This document shows, piece by piece, positions 1-6,784 of a stretch of 17,037 nucleotides of DNA. A program made the translations under genes and the position numbers. Source of the stretch: Ruminococcus sp. (GTDB lineage: Bacteria; Bacillota; Clostridia; Oscillospirales; Ruminococcaceae); assembly GCA_018376535.1 (NCBI GenBank), contig JAHABC010000025.1, positions 1-17,037 of the forward strand. The letters are read 5' to 3'. Position 1 is the first letter of the stretch. Each line of letters starts with the position of its first letter. The notes under the pieces were generated by a model. It was not told where the DNA came from. It ran no database searches and was given only the letters and a program-made list of their open reading frames with translations.

Positions 1-488
1 AGAAGTGTATGCCAAATCTCGTTTACCCCTTTCTTTATCTCGGTAATATCCTCGGCATAGATGTGACCTGTGCTGTAAAGTCGGACAAGTATCTGGTTGA
101 TGTTTGCTCCGATGCGTTTCATCAGACGGTTACACTCGGCAATTTCGGAACGGTCGGGCGTGAGATCAACCCTCGCCCGAACACAATCACGGATATACTC
201 GGTCTTGTTCTTGTAACCGTACTGCTCACACTTGGAAAGAATGTCCTGCATTTCCGATTCGGTGAAACGAACATTGAGGGTGTAGGACTTCTTCTCCTTC
301 TTGCGTTTCAGGTACTTGCGTTCATCGTCGGTAAGCTGGCTCTCGTCCTTGTCGGCAAGGCACTTGTCAAGGTCGGCTCTGACCTCTTTGTCAAGTGCGT
401 GATTGATTGCTCCCTCGTAGGTCATACCCTCAAACTCCATAGCCTTGTGTTTGGGCGGTCTTCCACGCTTCTTTTTCTCGGTTTTCAT
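1..488 (-). CDS. mobC: MobC-like mobilisation accessory protein (partial, runs off left edge)
   Basis: This reading frame is open from an ATG at 488 to the window edge, giving 162 visible codons with the C-terminus missing. The N-terminus is very basic and contains an AT-hook-like RGRPPKHK (residues 8-15). A charged linker follows, then a ribbon-helix-helix-like segment (YTLNVRFTESEMQDIL, about residues 69-84). The last part, with LMKRIGANINQILVRLY, matches the conserved core of bacterial MobC proteins. MobC binds near oriT and helps the relaxase open the strands for nicking, so a relaxase gene is expected immediately downstream, outside the window. The start is supported by an AAAGGAGA ribosome binding site at 496-503. 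The 5' side faces a stretch full of inverted repeats, as is usual for oriT. Family assignment is firm; the precise subfamily is not. Confidence 0.82.
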   Translation of the reverse strand, partial: MKTEKKKRGRPPKHKAMEFEGMTYEGAINHALDKEVRADLDKCLADKDESQLTDDERKYLKRKKEKKSYTLNVRFTESEMQDILSKCEQYGYKNKTEYIRDCVRARVDLTPDRSEIAECNRLMKRIGANINQILVRLYSTGHIYAEDITEIKKGVNEIWHTL

Positions 489-570
489 AGTGGTGTCTCC
501 TTTGTTTGTATTTCGGCGTTAGCCGATTTTCTTGACCGCTGTGCGGTCGTTTCGGGGCTTGGGGTGTCCC

Positions 571-625
571 TAACAAGCATTTGGTATTTTCGCTCGCTGT
601 GCGGCGCAAAATACAATGCTTGTTA
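571..625. other. Candidate oriT stem-loop
   Basis: Seen directly: TAACAAGCATT (571-581) is the exact reverse complement of 615-625, and GTATTTT (584-590) pairs with 608-614, with a two-base bulge. This makes an 18-pair stem over a loop of about 17 bases. It lies about 85 bases upstream of the mobC start. Next to the left arm is a G-rich run, GGGGTGTCCC (561-570), of the kind found at nic regions of mobilizable elements. The role is inferred from position and structure, because the nic site was not matched to a known one. Confidence 0.55.
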
Positions 626-633
626 TTTTTGTT

Positions 634-773
634 GCGCTGTAGCGCTATTTTCCAGCCTGTGGGATTTTCATATCACTCAGGCTTTCGATGCTCCGTCAGC
701 GAATTTGGAGCTATGCGACTTAAACTCTCCGCCGCTTAGGTCGGCGGTCATACTCGCTCACGCTCCTGCGTGA
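634..773. repeat. Cluster of short inverted repeats beside the oriT candidate
   Basis: Four further perfect hairpins follow the main stem: GCGCT/AGCGC (634-638 and 641-645), AGCCTG/CAGGCT (654-659 and 678-683), CCGCCG/CGGCGG (729-734 and 742-747) and TCACGC/GCGTGA (758-763 and 768-773). Such clustering upstream of mobC is typical of accessory-protein binding sites around oriT. Individual roles are unknown. Apart from these sites I see no gene in 489-893. Confidence 0.45.
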
Positions 774-893
774 TGCACTCAATATCATCACTCTTGAAAT
801 TGTAAACTGGCTCAGCGCAGTTATTGCGCAGTCTGGGCGGCAGTCCTATGAAATATGCTCCCATAAGTTAATACCAAATTATTGACCGCTTCG

Positions 894-1070
894 TTAAGTA
901 TACCGCAGAAAAATTTTATGATGAAAATGATATGCAGGGGTGCGTGTGATCGTCACAACGTCAAAGCCCTTCACTTTTCTACCGGTGTTTTTGAGAAAAT
1001 GGCGTTGTTTTTCAGAAAAGTTTACACTTTGTTCATGACGGTTCTCCCTTGTGCCTAAATTCAACAGCAT
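894..1070 (-). CDS. Possible small protein of 58 residues (doubtful)
   Basis: An ATG at 1070 opens a 58-residue frame that ends in TAA at 894-896. The product is basic and polar, with the run SEKQRHFLKNTGRKVKGFD followed by VVTITRTPAYHFHHK. No Shine-Dalgarno sequence is visible upstream and I do not recognise the family. It may equally be non-coding element backbone. It is listed because it fills an otherwise empty part of the element and has ordinary element-like composition. Confidence 0.22.
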   Translation of the reverse strand: MLLNLGTRENRHEQSVNFSEKQRHFLKNTGRKVKGFDVVTITRTPAYHFHHKIFLRYT

Positions 1071-1355
1071 ATTTCTATACAGAATGTGAATAGGTCACGG
1101 CGGCACTCGGATAAAACCCCCTCTATATATACAAGCACGTTCAATCAGGAAACGGGCATGATTTTTATAAAAATAGTTGCTCCGTGATAATAATTCTCCG
1201 TATTGAATAAATCAGAAATGGTGACCTATGCAGTATGCAGTCAATGTGATATGGCTCGGATTTGCAATGCTCGGTCTGCTTTCTGCAAAATTCCCCATAA
1301 CAATTTCACGAATGAAGAAGTTTTATGGCGCACTCAACTTCTTGCGCAATGCGAA
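1071..1355. other. Stretch without a supported gene
   Basis: Two short overlapping plus-strand frames are open here, beginning at ATG 1218 (46 codons) and ATG 1228 (55 codons). Neither has a ribosome binding site or a recognisable product. The remainder is AT-rich spacer. The 3' edge runs into the promoter of the gene at 1436. Confidence 0.4.
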
Positions 1356-1385
1356 TAGACTTTTGCTGTCCGAGAATGCTATAAT
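1356..1385 (+). promoter_or_regulatory. Promoter for the element gene at 1436
   Basis: TAGACT (1356-1361) and a perfect TATAAT (1380-1385) are separated by 18 bases, about 50 bases upstream of the start codon. The -35 is imperfect. Confidence 0.55.
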
Positions 1386-1392
1386 ATTAGCA

Positions 1393-1408
1393 TAGGGTAT
1401 TATCCCTA
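1393..1408. promoter_or_regulatory. Operator-like inverted repeat just after the promoter
   Basis: TAGGG (1393-1397) and CCCTA (1404-1408) flank a six-base spacer at the expected transcription start. It could be a repressor site or a small leader hairpin. This is inferred from position only. Confidence 0.3.
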
Positions 1409-1435
1409 AATCCAATACATTGGGAGGTGATGAGA

Positions 1436-1834
1436 ATGAGTAAGAAAGCTAAGACCGAGGTTGATGAGAAGTCCGCTGTTATCATTACGGATGCTGTTCT
1501 TGCGGAGAATCAGGCAAAGCTCGACAGCTACGAAAAGTCTATCAAAGCTGTGCAGGAGCGCAGGCGCAAGGTCATCATTGATAGCAAGCTCTACACCTAC
1601 GATAAGCTCTCACAGCTTTACGGCGGTGCGGAGGGACAGGCACTTCTCGATGCTGTGACTGCGGAGCATACGCTGATCGGCAAGCTGACAGCAAGCGGTA
1701 TGACCTATGAGCAGATTGGTGAGCTGGCTGACGATAGTTCTGCCGATGCTGACAACAGCTCGGACGAAAGCTATTCCGAAAAGTACGCTAAGCAGATGAG
1801 CTTTTCAGAAACAGATCATTCCTATTCGGAGTAA
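1436..1834 (+). CDS. Uncharacterised mobile-element protein, 132 residues
   Basis: The start is placed at ATG 1436 because the GGGAGG at 1422-1427 sits eight bases upstream of it; the GTG at 1427 and ATG at 1430 overlap or abut that site. The product is soluble and highly charged. A helical, probably coiled-coil segment (AENQAKLDSYEKSIKAVQER, about residues 23-42) is followed by SKLYTYDKLSQLYGG and a motif GMTYEQIGELAD. The tail is acidic and serine-rich (from about residue 99). No signal peptide or membrane segment is present. It lies between the mobilisation region and the recombinase. Small proteins at this place in Clostridia elements are often regulatory or recombination accessories, but I do not recognise the family and assign no function. 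Confidence 0.7.
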   Translation: MSKKAKTEVDEKSAVIITDAVLAENQAKLDSYEKSIKAVQERRRKVIIDSKLYTYDKLSQLYGGAEGQALLDAVTAEHTLIGKLTASGMTYEQIGELADDSSADADNSSDESYSEKYAKQMSFSETDHSYSE

Positions 1835-1871
1835 CATATATTCCGACAACAAAACGATTGCTGTGTAAGGG

Positions 1872-1920
1872 ACGGCTCTGCCGTTCCGTACAGCACCTGT
1901 GCAGGCGTAACGCCCCTGCA
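1872..1920. repeat. Two GC-rich stem-loops between element genes
   Basis: ACGGC/GCCGT (1872-1876 and 1880-1884) is followed by TGCAGGCG (1900-1907) pairing with 1911-1920 through a two-C bulge. They may terminate or attenuate transcription between the genes at 1436 and 1973. No U-run follows, so a classical terminator is unlikely. Confidence 0.35.
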
Positions 1921-1972
1921 ACAAAAAGCCATTGCGTGTAGAGATAGATAATCGCAGGCGGAAAGGAGACAC

Positions 1973-2170
1973 TTGCCAAGAAAAGATACAGGATTTACTT
2001 TGGCTGAGCTGAATGAGAGATATAAAGATAAGCCGACCAGCAAAGCCGTGTACGAAGTGGACGGTCAGCGTTATGCTGTGACAAGTCATTTCGTGGGTGA
2101 AAAAGACCTTGATAAGGTGCTTTATGAACTTGCTTTCAAAAGAGCGTTTCAGAAAACCGAAAAGAACTAA
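1973..2170 (+). CDS. TnpW-like small transposon protein, 65 residues
   Basis: The frame starts at TTG 1973 with an AAAGGAGA (1962-1969) very close upstream; no nearby in-frame ATG fits as well. The product is small and soluble. Its second half (SKAVYEVDGQRYAVTSHF, about residues 23-40, then a helical LDKVLYELAFKRAF) resembles the TnpW family of small proteins encoded beside transposon recombinases, which share a beta-hairpin with G-x-x-Y-x-V followed by a C-terminal helix. The biochemical role of TnpW is not established. It ends 18 bases before the -35 of the recombinase promoter, which fits a recombination module. Assignment is by pattern and position, so it stays moderate. Confidence 0.55.
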   Translation: MPRKDTGFTLAELNERYKDKPTSKAVYEVDGQRYAVTSHFVGEKDLDKVLYELAFKRAFQKTEKN

Positions 2171-2188
2171 AAAGTTTTGAAAAAAGAC

Positions 2189-2217
2189 TTGCCATATTCG
2201 GTTTTCTGCGCTATAAT
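2189..2217 (+). promoter_or_regulatory. Promoter of the serine recombinase
   Basis: TTGCCA (2189-2194) and TATAAT (2212-2217) are spaced by 17 bases, 46 bases before the recombinase start. This gives the integrase its own sigma-A type promoter. Confidence 0.72.
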
Positions 2218-2263
2218 AGTTGTATCATCGAATATGGTTTGCTTTGATTGGAAAGGAGTTATT

Positions 2264-3928
2264 ATGGCAAAGCAAACTACTTACAATGTCGGGATCTATG
2301 TGCGTTTGTCGCAGGAGGACGAACGTGCGGGCGAATCCCTTTCGATTGAAAATCAGAAGAAGATGCTGACGGAATATGTCAGCAAGCAGGAGGGGTGGAA
2401 TCTTATCGAGATATGCGAGGACGATGGCTATTCGGGAACAAGTTTCGATAGACCAGGTATCAAGCAGATTCTTGATGATGCAAAGTCGGGAAAGATAAAT
2501 CTTATCCTCTGTAAAGACCTTTCACGTTTCGGAAGAAATTATATCGAGGTCGGTCAGTATATAGATTACATTTTTCCTTCATTCAATATCCGCTTCATCG
2601 CCCTGAGCGACAATGTAGACACGCTTGACAGAAACAGTTCGGCAATGGATCTTATGCCTGTGATGAATTTATTCAACGAATGGCACGCCGCCAACACGTC
2701 AAAGAAGGTACGCAGTGTCATGGCAGCAAATTCTCGGCAGGGCAAGTATCTGGCGGCTTCAGCTTCTTATGGTTACATCAAGGCAGATGATGAAAAGCAT
2801 ACGCCCTTGATTGATGAAGATGCCGCCGTTATCGTAAGACGTATATTTGAGCAGAGGGCAAGAGGGTTAAGTCCGAAGCAGATCGCTATACAGCTTAACA
2901 AGGACGGCATCGCAACTCCCTCGGATCATCGTTATCAGCTTAAAGGCAAAGATAATCCCCTTGTGACTTCACATCTGTGGAATGATTGTATGGTGCGTGG
3001 CATTCTTAACAATGAGATTTATATCGGAAATCTCGCACAGCAGAGAGTGACAACGGTATCCTACAAAAATCACAAGCAGATACGCAAGGACAGGTCGGAA
3101 TGGATAGTGATTGAAAATAATCATGAACCTATCATTTCAAGAGAGCTGTGGGACAAGGTTAGAGAGGTTGACGCATCGGTGAGTATCGGCAAGACAACAA
3201 AAGAAGGCGTGATTCTTCCGCTGTCAGGATTTATGTACTGCCCAGACTGCGGTTACAAGATGAAAATGAACAGAACCATGCACACCTCTAAGAAGCGTGG
3301 AACATATGAGACTGTCAGCTATCGCTGTGGTACTTATGTTAGAAGCGGAATGGACGGCTGCACTCCTCATTCCATTTTGGAAAGAGTAATTTCACAGATT
3401 GTTGTTGACGATATTAGAGCAAAGGCACGACTTGCCGTTGAGGACGAGGACGCACTCCGTGAAGCCGTTAGAAAACGCAGACAGGCTACTGCCGATGCGG
3501 AGAGCCAGCATAACAGCAAGGAACTCCATGAGGGTGAGAAAAGGCTTGCACAGCTCGAAACGCTTATCAGTAAGACCTATGAAGAAAAGCTCCTCGGTAC
3601 TGTACCCGAAGAACTCTGCGTGAAAATGCTGAATCAGTATCTTGATGAGCAGAAGATGCTGAGAGAGAAAGTCGCTGTACTGAAAGAAAAGTGCGAAACC
3701 GCTGAACAGGCTGAAAAGGATATTGACAGATACATTGAAAATATCAAGAAGTATGTCGATATTCAGGAGCTTACCCGTGAGACTTGTTTGGAGCTTATCG
3801 AGTACATCGTGATTGGTGATCGTCCCGAAAGCAAGGACGAGGACAGGCAGATTCACATCTTTTACAAGTTCCTTGACAAAGGGCTTACGGAGAAAAGAAA
3901 CATTCTGCTTCCGCAGAATGTGGAGTAA
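2264..3928 (+). CDS. Large serine recombinase (TndX/TnpX family), 554 residues
   Basis: This enzyme cuts and rejoins DNA at the element's attachment sites for excision and integration. The N-terminal resolvase domain begins GIYVRLSQED, with Ser16 as the predicted nucleophile and the conserved DDGYSGTSFDRPG and CKDLSRFGRNY further on. The central recombinase domain follows, including the SYGYIK and RIFE regions. A zinc-ribbon begins with CPDCG (Cys326, Cys329) and continues with the Cys pair in the YRCG and DGCTPH segments. A long charged helical region (about residues 400-510) forms the coiled coil that controls synapsis. Length fits the family. The start is ATG 2264 behind GGAAAGGAG; a longer frame open to 2177 would include the promoter and is not used. 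Every motif is intact, so the enzyme looks active. The attachment site is expected just after the stop codon. Confidence 0.95.
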   Translation: MAKQTTYNVGIYVRLSQEDERAGESLSIENQKKMLTEYVSKQEGWNLIEICEDDGYSGTSFDRPGIKQILDDAKSGKINLILCKDLSRFGRNYIEVGQYIDYIFPSFNIRFIALSDNVDTLDRNSSAMDLMPVMNLFNEWHAANTSKKVRSVMAANSRQGKYLAASASYGYIKADDEKHTPLIDEDAAVIVRRIFEQRARGLSPKQIAIQLNKDGIATPSDHRYQLKGKDNPLVTSHLWNDCMVRGILNNEIYIGNLAQQRVTTVSYKNHKQIRKDRSEWIVIENNHEPIISRELWDKVREVDASVSIGKTTKEGVILPLSGFMYCPDCGYKMKMNRTMHTSKKRGTYETVSYRCGTYVRSGMDGCTPHSILERVISQIVVDDIRAKARLAVEDEDALREAVRKRRQATADAESQHNSKELHEGEKRLAQLETLISKTYEEKLLGTVPEELCVKMLNQYLDEQKMLREKVAVLKEKCETAEQAEKDIDRYIENIKKYVDIQELTRETCLELIEYIVIGDRPESKDEDRQIHIFYKFLDKGLTEKRNILLPQNVE

Positions 3929-4047
3929 ATAATATTTGGGTGTACTTTTATGGGGTTCTCCTCAGCAGATACTGGCACTAAAGCTACGCATGAACCTACT
4001 ACTAAAGTTGCTAAAACACCTGTTAATATACGTTTGAAGTTTTTCAT
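3862..4047 (-). pseudogene. Signal-peptide end of a secreted protein, cut by the mobile element
   Basis: From ATG 4047, with an AAAGGTG ribosome binding site upstream, the frame encodes a textbook signal peptide: basic MKNFKR, a hydrophobic stretch, and the cleavage-like PVSA before EEN. After about 30-38 codons it runs into the terminal bases of the element, then antisense through the recombinase 3' end, and stops at 3862. The last roughly 25 residues are therefore element-encoded and not part of the original protein. The signal peptide resembles those of the dockerin-bearing secreted proteins at 13971 and 16619, and the promoter is nearly the same as that of the protease gene at 12815. The lost part probably lies on the far side of the element, outside the window. 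A genuine tiny secreted peptide is possible but less likely. Confidence 0.65.
3929..3965. other. Approximate right attachment junction of the element
   Basis: The recombinase stop (3928) and the signal-peptide coding sequence (ending near 3965) leave only a few tens of bases, so the crossover must lie here. The exact core dinucleotide cannot be chosen without the left junction or an empty site. Confidence 0.5.
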
Positions 4048-4076
4048 ATAAAACACACCTTTCACTATTTGTAATA

Positions 4077-4128
4077 TATGTACATAAAATATCAATCGTG
4101 ACTAGTATAGATAGAATTATATGTACAT
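4077..4128. repeat. Two ATGTACAT palindromes in the 5' leader
   Basis: The perfect palindrome ATGTACAT occurs at 4077-4084 and 4121-4128, 44 bases apart, between the promoter and start of the truncated secreted gene. A related ATGTAC lies in the leader of the protease gene (about 12693-12698). They may be regulatory sites; there is no other evidence. Confidence 0.3.
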
Positions 4129-4151
4129 TGCAAAATATTAACTTAATATAT

Positions 4152-4180
4152 ATAATATCATAAAAATATATAAATGTCAA
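4152..4180 (-). promoter_or_regulatory. Promoter of the truncated secreted gene
   Basis: On the minus strand, TTGACA (4175-4180) and TATTAT (4152-4157) are 17 bases apart. The spacer and flanks are nearly the same as the promoter at 12646-12674, including the AACTA before the -35. Confidence 0.7.
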
Positions 4181-4201
4181 TAGTTTTGGAAAATTTTATT
4201 T

Positions 4202-4217
4202 AAAAAATCGATTTTTT
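4202..4217. repeat. 16-base perfect AT-rich palindrome
   Basis: AAAAAATCGATTTTTT is fully self-complementary. It lies between the promoter at 4152-4180 and the 19-base inverted repeat at 4215-4233. Confidence 0.4.
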
Positions 4218-4233
4218 GTTGAATATAAACAAA
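4215..4233. promoter_or_regulatory. 19-base inverted repeat shared with the protease promoter
   Basis: TTTGTT and AACAAA flank a seven-base centre. The same 19 bases occur exactly at 12481-12499, in the same orientation relative to a promoter. It is an operator candidate. Confidence 0.45.
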
Positions 4234-4234
4234 A

Positions 4235-4264
4235 ATATCATAGAGTTTAAAAACTCTATGATAT
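4235..4264 (-). terminator. Rho-independent terminator of the UPF0291 gene
   Basis: A 14-base perfect stem (4235-4248 with 4251-4264) starts a few bases after the minus-strand stop at 4273 and is followed on that strand by TTTTTG. Confidence 0.85.
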
Positions 4265-4272
4265 CAGAGGAA

Positions 4273-4476
4273 CTATTTTTTAGGAGTAACTTTAGTTTTA
4301 TTACCCTTGTCATCAACTATGTAGCAGTTATCCAATTGAGCAGTTAAGTTTCCAATTACGCTTTTACGATATTCATTTCGTAAAGCAGTTTGTTCAGCCT
4401 TTTCCTCATCGGATAATCCAACAGTTTTGGATTTTTTAGCCAACTCATTAATTCTATCTATTTTTTTTTGTTCCAT
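4273..4476 (-). CDS. UPF0291 (DUF896, YnzC-like) small protein, 67 residues
   Basis: The product starts MEQKKIDRINELAKKSK and continues GLSDEEKAEQTALRNEY and RKSVIGNL, the conserved pattern of the UPF0291/DUF896 family: a two-helix hairpin of about 65-80 residues found across Firmicutes. In Bacillus the homologue YnzC lies in the SOS-linked yneA-yneB-ynzC operon, but no such neighbour is present here, and the biochemical function of the family is not known to me. The start is ATG 4476, preceded by AAAGG; an upstream frame open to 4509 covers the leader and the edge of the -10 and is not used. The gene stands alone, with its own consensus promoter and a strong terminator. Confidence 0.9.
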   Translation of the reverse strand: MEQKKIDRINELAKKSKTVGLSDEEKAEQTALRNEYRKSVIGNLTAQLDNCYIVDDKGNKTKVTPKK

Positions 4477-4508
4477 AGTATACAACCTTTCGTATAAGTT
4501 TTCATACA

Positions 4509-4537
4509 ATTATATCATATTAGGGATATTTTTTCAA
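4509..4537 (-). promoter_or_regulatory. Promoter of the UPF0291 gene
   Basis: On the minus strand TTGAAA (4532-4537) and TATAAT (4509-4514) are spaced by 17 bases. It occupies the 83-base gap shared with the divergent transporter gene. Confidence 0.75.
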
Positions 4538-4559
4538 TAGTATATTAAGGGGTGTTTTT

Positions 4560-5858
4560 GTGATTACTAAGATTAATAATATAATCTGGGGAAATTGGTT
4601 GCTAATACTACTAATATCATGTGGAATATACTTTACATTTAAGATTAACTTTGCACAATTTAATATAAAAGGCATCATAAAAGGAACAATATTACACAAA
4701 GATAGTACTAAGTATAGTAAAGATACAATATCTCCATTACAAACTATGACTACATCGTTATCGGCGACCATGGGAACTGGTAACATAGTAGGAGTAGCAT
4801 CTGCGATAATTATAGGTGGAGCAGGTTCTATATTTTGGCTTTGGATATCTGCTATTTTGGGAATGGCTTTAATATATGTAGAAAACTATCTAGGGACAAA
4901 GTACAAGACCATCTTAAAAGATGGCTCTGTAGTAGGTGGAGCTTGTGCATACTTAGAATATGGTCTAAAATGTAAACCATTAGCTATAATATTTTCGTTG
5001 TTGTGTATAGGAGCATCTTTTGGAATGGGTAACATGGCACAATCCAACTCTATAGCGACTTCTTTAAAAGATACTTGGAACGTTCCTACAATAGTTACTG
5101 GCGTAGTAGTATCTATATTGATAGCCTTAGTCATAGTTGGAGGAGTTAAGCGTATTGGAACTATCACGCAATATTTAATTCCAATCCTATCTGGAGCGTA
5201 CATATTAGGAGCATTAATAGTAATAGTATCTAATTGTGAGCGTTTGCCTAAAGTATTCAATGATATTCTATCTCAGGCTTTTGGAATTAGTTCTGTTACT
5301 GGAGGTTTAACTGGTAGTATAATAGTTACATCTTTAAACGTTGGACTTCGTAGAGGAGTATTTTCCAATGAAGCAGGTCTTGGAAGTTCGTCCATATTGC
5401 ACTCATCATCGGAAAGTAACAATCCACATACTATGGGACTTTGGGGTATGTTGGAAGTCTTTATTGATACTATAGTATGTTGTACCATCACGGCACTAGC
5501 AATATTGCTCACTAATGTAGATTTTTCTAACTTAGATAGTACTACTTTAATAATAAAATCTTTTGAGTGTGGCTTGGGAAACTTTTCAGGAATATTTATT
5601 ACAATAGCTATATCTTTGTTTGCATTTGCCACATTGATAGGTTGGTCATTCTGTGGTGAAACTTGTAGTAGATATCTATTTGGCAAAAGTGGAGGAGTTG
5701 TATATAAGATATCTTTTATAGTATGCACGATGCTAGGTTGCATATTGAATGGTAAATCTGTATGGGAACTATCCGATATATTTAACGGCTTGATGGCTAT
5801 TCCTAACTTGATTGGTATTATAATACTATCATACAAGTTAGACTTAAAGTTTAAGTAA
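4560..5858 (+). CDS. AGCS-family sodium:amino-acid (alanine/glycine) symporter, 432 residues
   Basis: This inner-membrane carrier couples sodium entry to uptake of alanine, glycine or a similar small amino acid. The family signature is clear: SLSATMGTGNIVGVASAI (about residues 67-84), then GSIFWLWISAILGMALIYVE and, later, GLRRGVFSNEAGLGSSSI (residues 262-279). Most of the chain is hydrophobic, in about ten to eleven membrane segments, starting with WLLILLISCGIYFTFKI. At 432 residues it is slightly short for the family, which is usually 440-490, but no motif is missing. The start is GTG 4560 with AAGGGG (4547-4552) seven bases upstream. It is transcribed alone and divergently from UPF0291. The substrate cannot be read from sequence; alanine or glycine is by family precedent. 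Confidence 0.93.
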   Translation: MITKINNIIWGNWLLILLISCGIYFTFKINFAQFNIKGIIKGTILHKDSTKYSKDTISPLQTMTTSLSATMGTGNIVGVASAIIIGGAGSIFWLWISAILGMALIYVENYLGTKYKTILKDGSVVGGACAYLEYGLKCKPLAIIFSLLCIGASFGMGNMAQSNSIATSLKDTWNVPTIVTGVVVSILIALVIVGGVKRIGTITQYLIPILSGAYILGALIVIVSNCERLPKVFNDILSQAFGISSVTGGLTGSIIVTSLNVGLRRGVFSNEAGLGSSSILHSSSESNNPHTMGLWGMLEVFIDTIVCCTITALAILLTNVDFSNLDSTTLIIKSFECGLGNFSGIFITIAISLFAFATLIGWSFCGETCSRYLFGKSGGVVYKISFIVCTMLGCILNGKSVWELSDIFNGLMAIPNLIGIIILSYKLDLKFK

Positions 5859-5866
5859 ATAAAAAT

Positions 5867-5893
5867 AGAACGTCTATAATTAATAGACGTTCT
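5867..5893. terminator. Hairpin terminator between convergent genes
   Basis: AGAACGTCTAT (5867-5877) pairs perfectly with 5883-5893 around a five-base loop. The tail is more U-rich on the minus strand (ATTTTTATTT), so it serves the AIM24-family gene best but may work in both directions. Confidence 0.75.
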
Positions 5894-5956
5894 TAAGTAT
5901 ATTTAATCTAAAATATTTTCTACCAAATCCGAACCAACTTCGACGACGCTATTTTT

Positions 5957-6640
5957 TCAATTAGATGACTTCGGTAAGTATGGTATCAAAGAACCCGCAA
6001 ATTGAGGCATTGGCATAGTTTGTAACCAAACATGACCTGGGCCAGTAATTTTAGTATTGAAAAGACCTTCACCACCAAACAGAGCGTTACCAATACCTTT
6101 AACCATTTCAACATCTATGGATACAGTAGCGTCCATAGCACAAAGATATCCAGTATCTACGAGTAAACTTTCACCTGCTTGAAGGTCGTACTCAACAATA
6201 GAGCCATCTACTTCGACAAACAACATACCATTACCAGTGAACTTTTGCATAATAAAACCTTCGCCACCAAAGAAACCAGAACCAATCTTCTTTTGGAAAA
6301 AGACTTCCATGTTAACATTTTTTTCAGATGCTAAGAAAGCTGTCTTTTGAGCGACAATAGTTCTACTAGGGTTAATTTCTATAGGTAGAATTTGCCCTGG
6401 AACACTAGAACCGAAAGCAATCTCACCAGCACCACCTTTAGCAGTGTATTCATTTTGGAAAACGCTTTCTCCAGTTATAGCCTTACCGAACAATTTGCCT
6501 AATCCACCACCAACGTTAGTAACCATTTGCATATTAGAACTCATCCAAGTCATAGCACCTTTTTGACATACTATCGTTTCACCAGAATCTAATCCACATA
6601 TAACTACTGGGAATGGAGTACCTTTAATTTCATATTGCAT
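5957..6640 (-). CDS. TIGR00266/AIM24 family protein, 227 residues
   Basis: The sequence shows the family's repeated beta-rich, glycine-rich pattern: an N-terminal MQYEIKGTPFPVVIC, then QKGAMTWMS, then GGGLGKLFGKAITGE, GSGFFGGEGFIMQKFTGNG, and near the C-terminus GIGNALFGGEGLFNTKITGPG. These mark the AIM24/TIGR00266 fold, a trimeric beta-prism protein found in many bacteria and in mitochondria. No enzymatic role is established for bacterial members. It is cytosolic, with no signal peptide or membrane span. Length is normal. ATG 6640 follows an AAAGGTGG site. It is a single-gene unit with a near-ideal promoter, suggesting steady strong expression. Confidence 0.9.
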   Translation of the reverse strand: MQYEIKGTPFPVVICGLDSGETIVCQKGAMTWMSSNMQMVTNVGGGLGKLFGKAITGESVFQNEYTAKGGAGEIAFGSSVPGQILPIEINPSRTIVAQKTAFLASEKNVNMEVFFQKKIGSGFFGGEGFIMQKFTGNGMLFVEVDGSIVEYDLQAGESLLVDTGYLCAMDATVSIDVEMVKGIGNALFGGEGLFNTKITGPGHVWLQTMPMPQFAGSLIPYLPKSSN

Positions 6641-6694
6641 AAAAAAACCACCTTTCTAAAGAAAAAATTATACATTTTCAATAATGTTATATAT

Positions 6695-6723
6695 ATTATA
6701 CCATTTAGCAGGAAATATGTCAA
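6695..6723 (-). promoter_or_regulatory. Consensus promoter of the AIM24-family gene
   Basis: On the minus strand a perfect TTGACA (6718-6723) and a perfect TATAAT (6695-6700) are separated by 17 bases, about 55 bases before the start codon. Confidence 0.85.
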
Positions 6724-6772
6724 TATATTTCTTTATTTTTTGGAAATTTTTTTATATACTCTATAACGAAGT

Positions 6773-6784
6773 AAGATGCATCTT
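6773..6784. repeat. Perfect 12-base palindrome
   Basis: AAGATGCATCTT lies in the 225-base gap between the AIM24-family gene and the ADP-ribosylglycohydrolase gene. The rest of that gap is AT-rich with no gene; I see no clear terminator for the operon that ends at 6866. Confidence 0.3.

Larger units (their letters stand above)
1..3950. mobile_element. Integrative mobilizable element, right part (left end outside window)
   Basis: The stretch from the left window edge to about 3950 carries mobilisation and site-specific recombination genes: a MobC homologue, an oriT-like stem-loop region, a TnpW-like small gene and a large serine recombinase. It is visibly richer in G+C than the AT-rich DNA to its right, and its codon choice differs (many GCC, CTC and AAG codons). 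Elements of this family place the recombinase at one end next to the attachment site, which fits a right boundary just after the recombinase stop at 3928. The exact junction cannot be fixed because the left end is not visible. The relaxase, and any cargo, should lie to the left of base 1. No conjugation machinery is seen, so a mobilizable rather than self-transmissible element is inferred, but a larger conjugative element is not excluded. Confidence 0.8.

Noticed and set aside
9..773. Long plus-strand open frame of 254 codons
   Set aside because: It is antisense to mobC and runs through the stem-loop region; the product has no recognisable domain, and the minus-strand frame shows clear MobC motifs and a ribosome binding site.
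2177..2263. Upstream extension of the serine recombinase
   Set aside because: It would contain the recombinase's own promoter and has no ribosome binding site; ATG 2264 has GGAAAGGAG and starts directly at the resolvase fold.
3392..3856. 154-codon minus-strand open frame inside the recombinase gene
   Set aside because: It is a shadow of the coiled-coil coding region; no ribosome binding site or known domain.
4886..5836. Two long minus-strand open frames inside the symporter gene
   Set aside because: Both are antisense to a full-length AGCS transporter and have no recognisable features.
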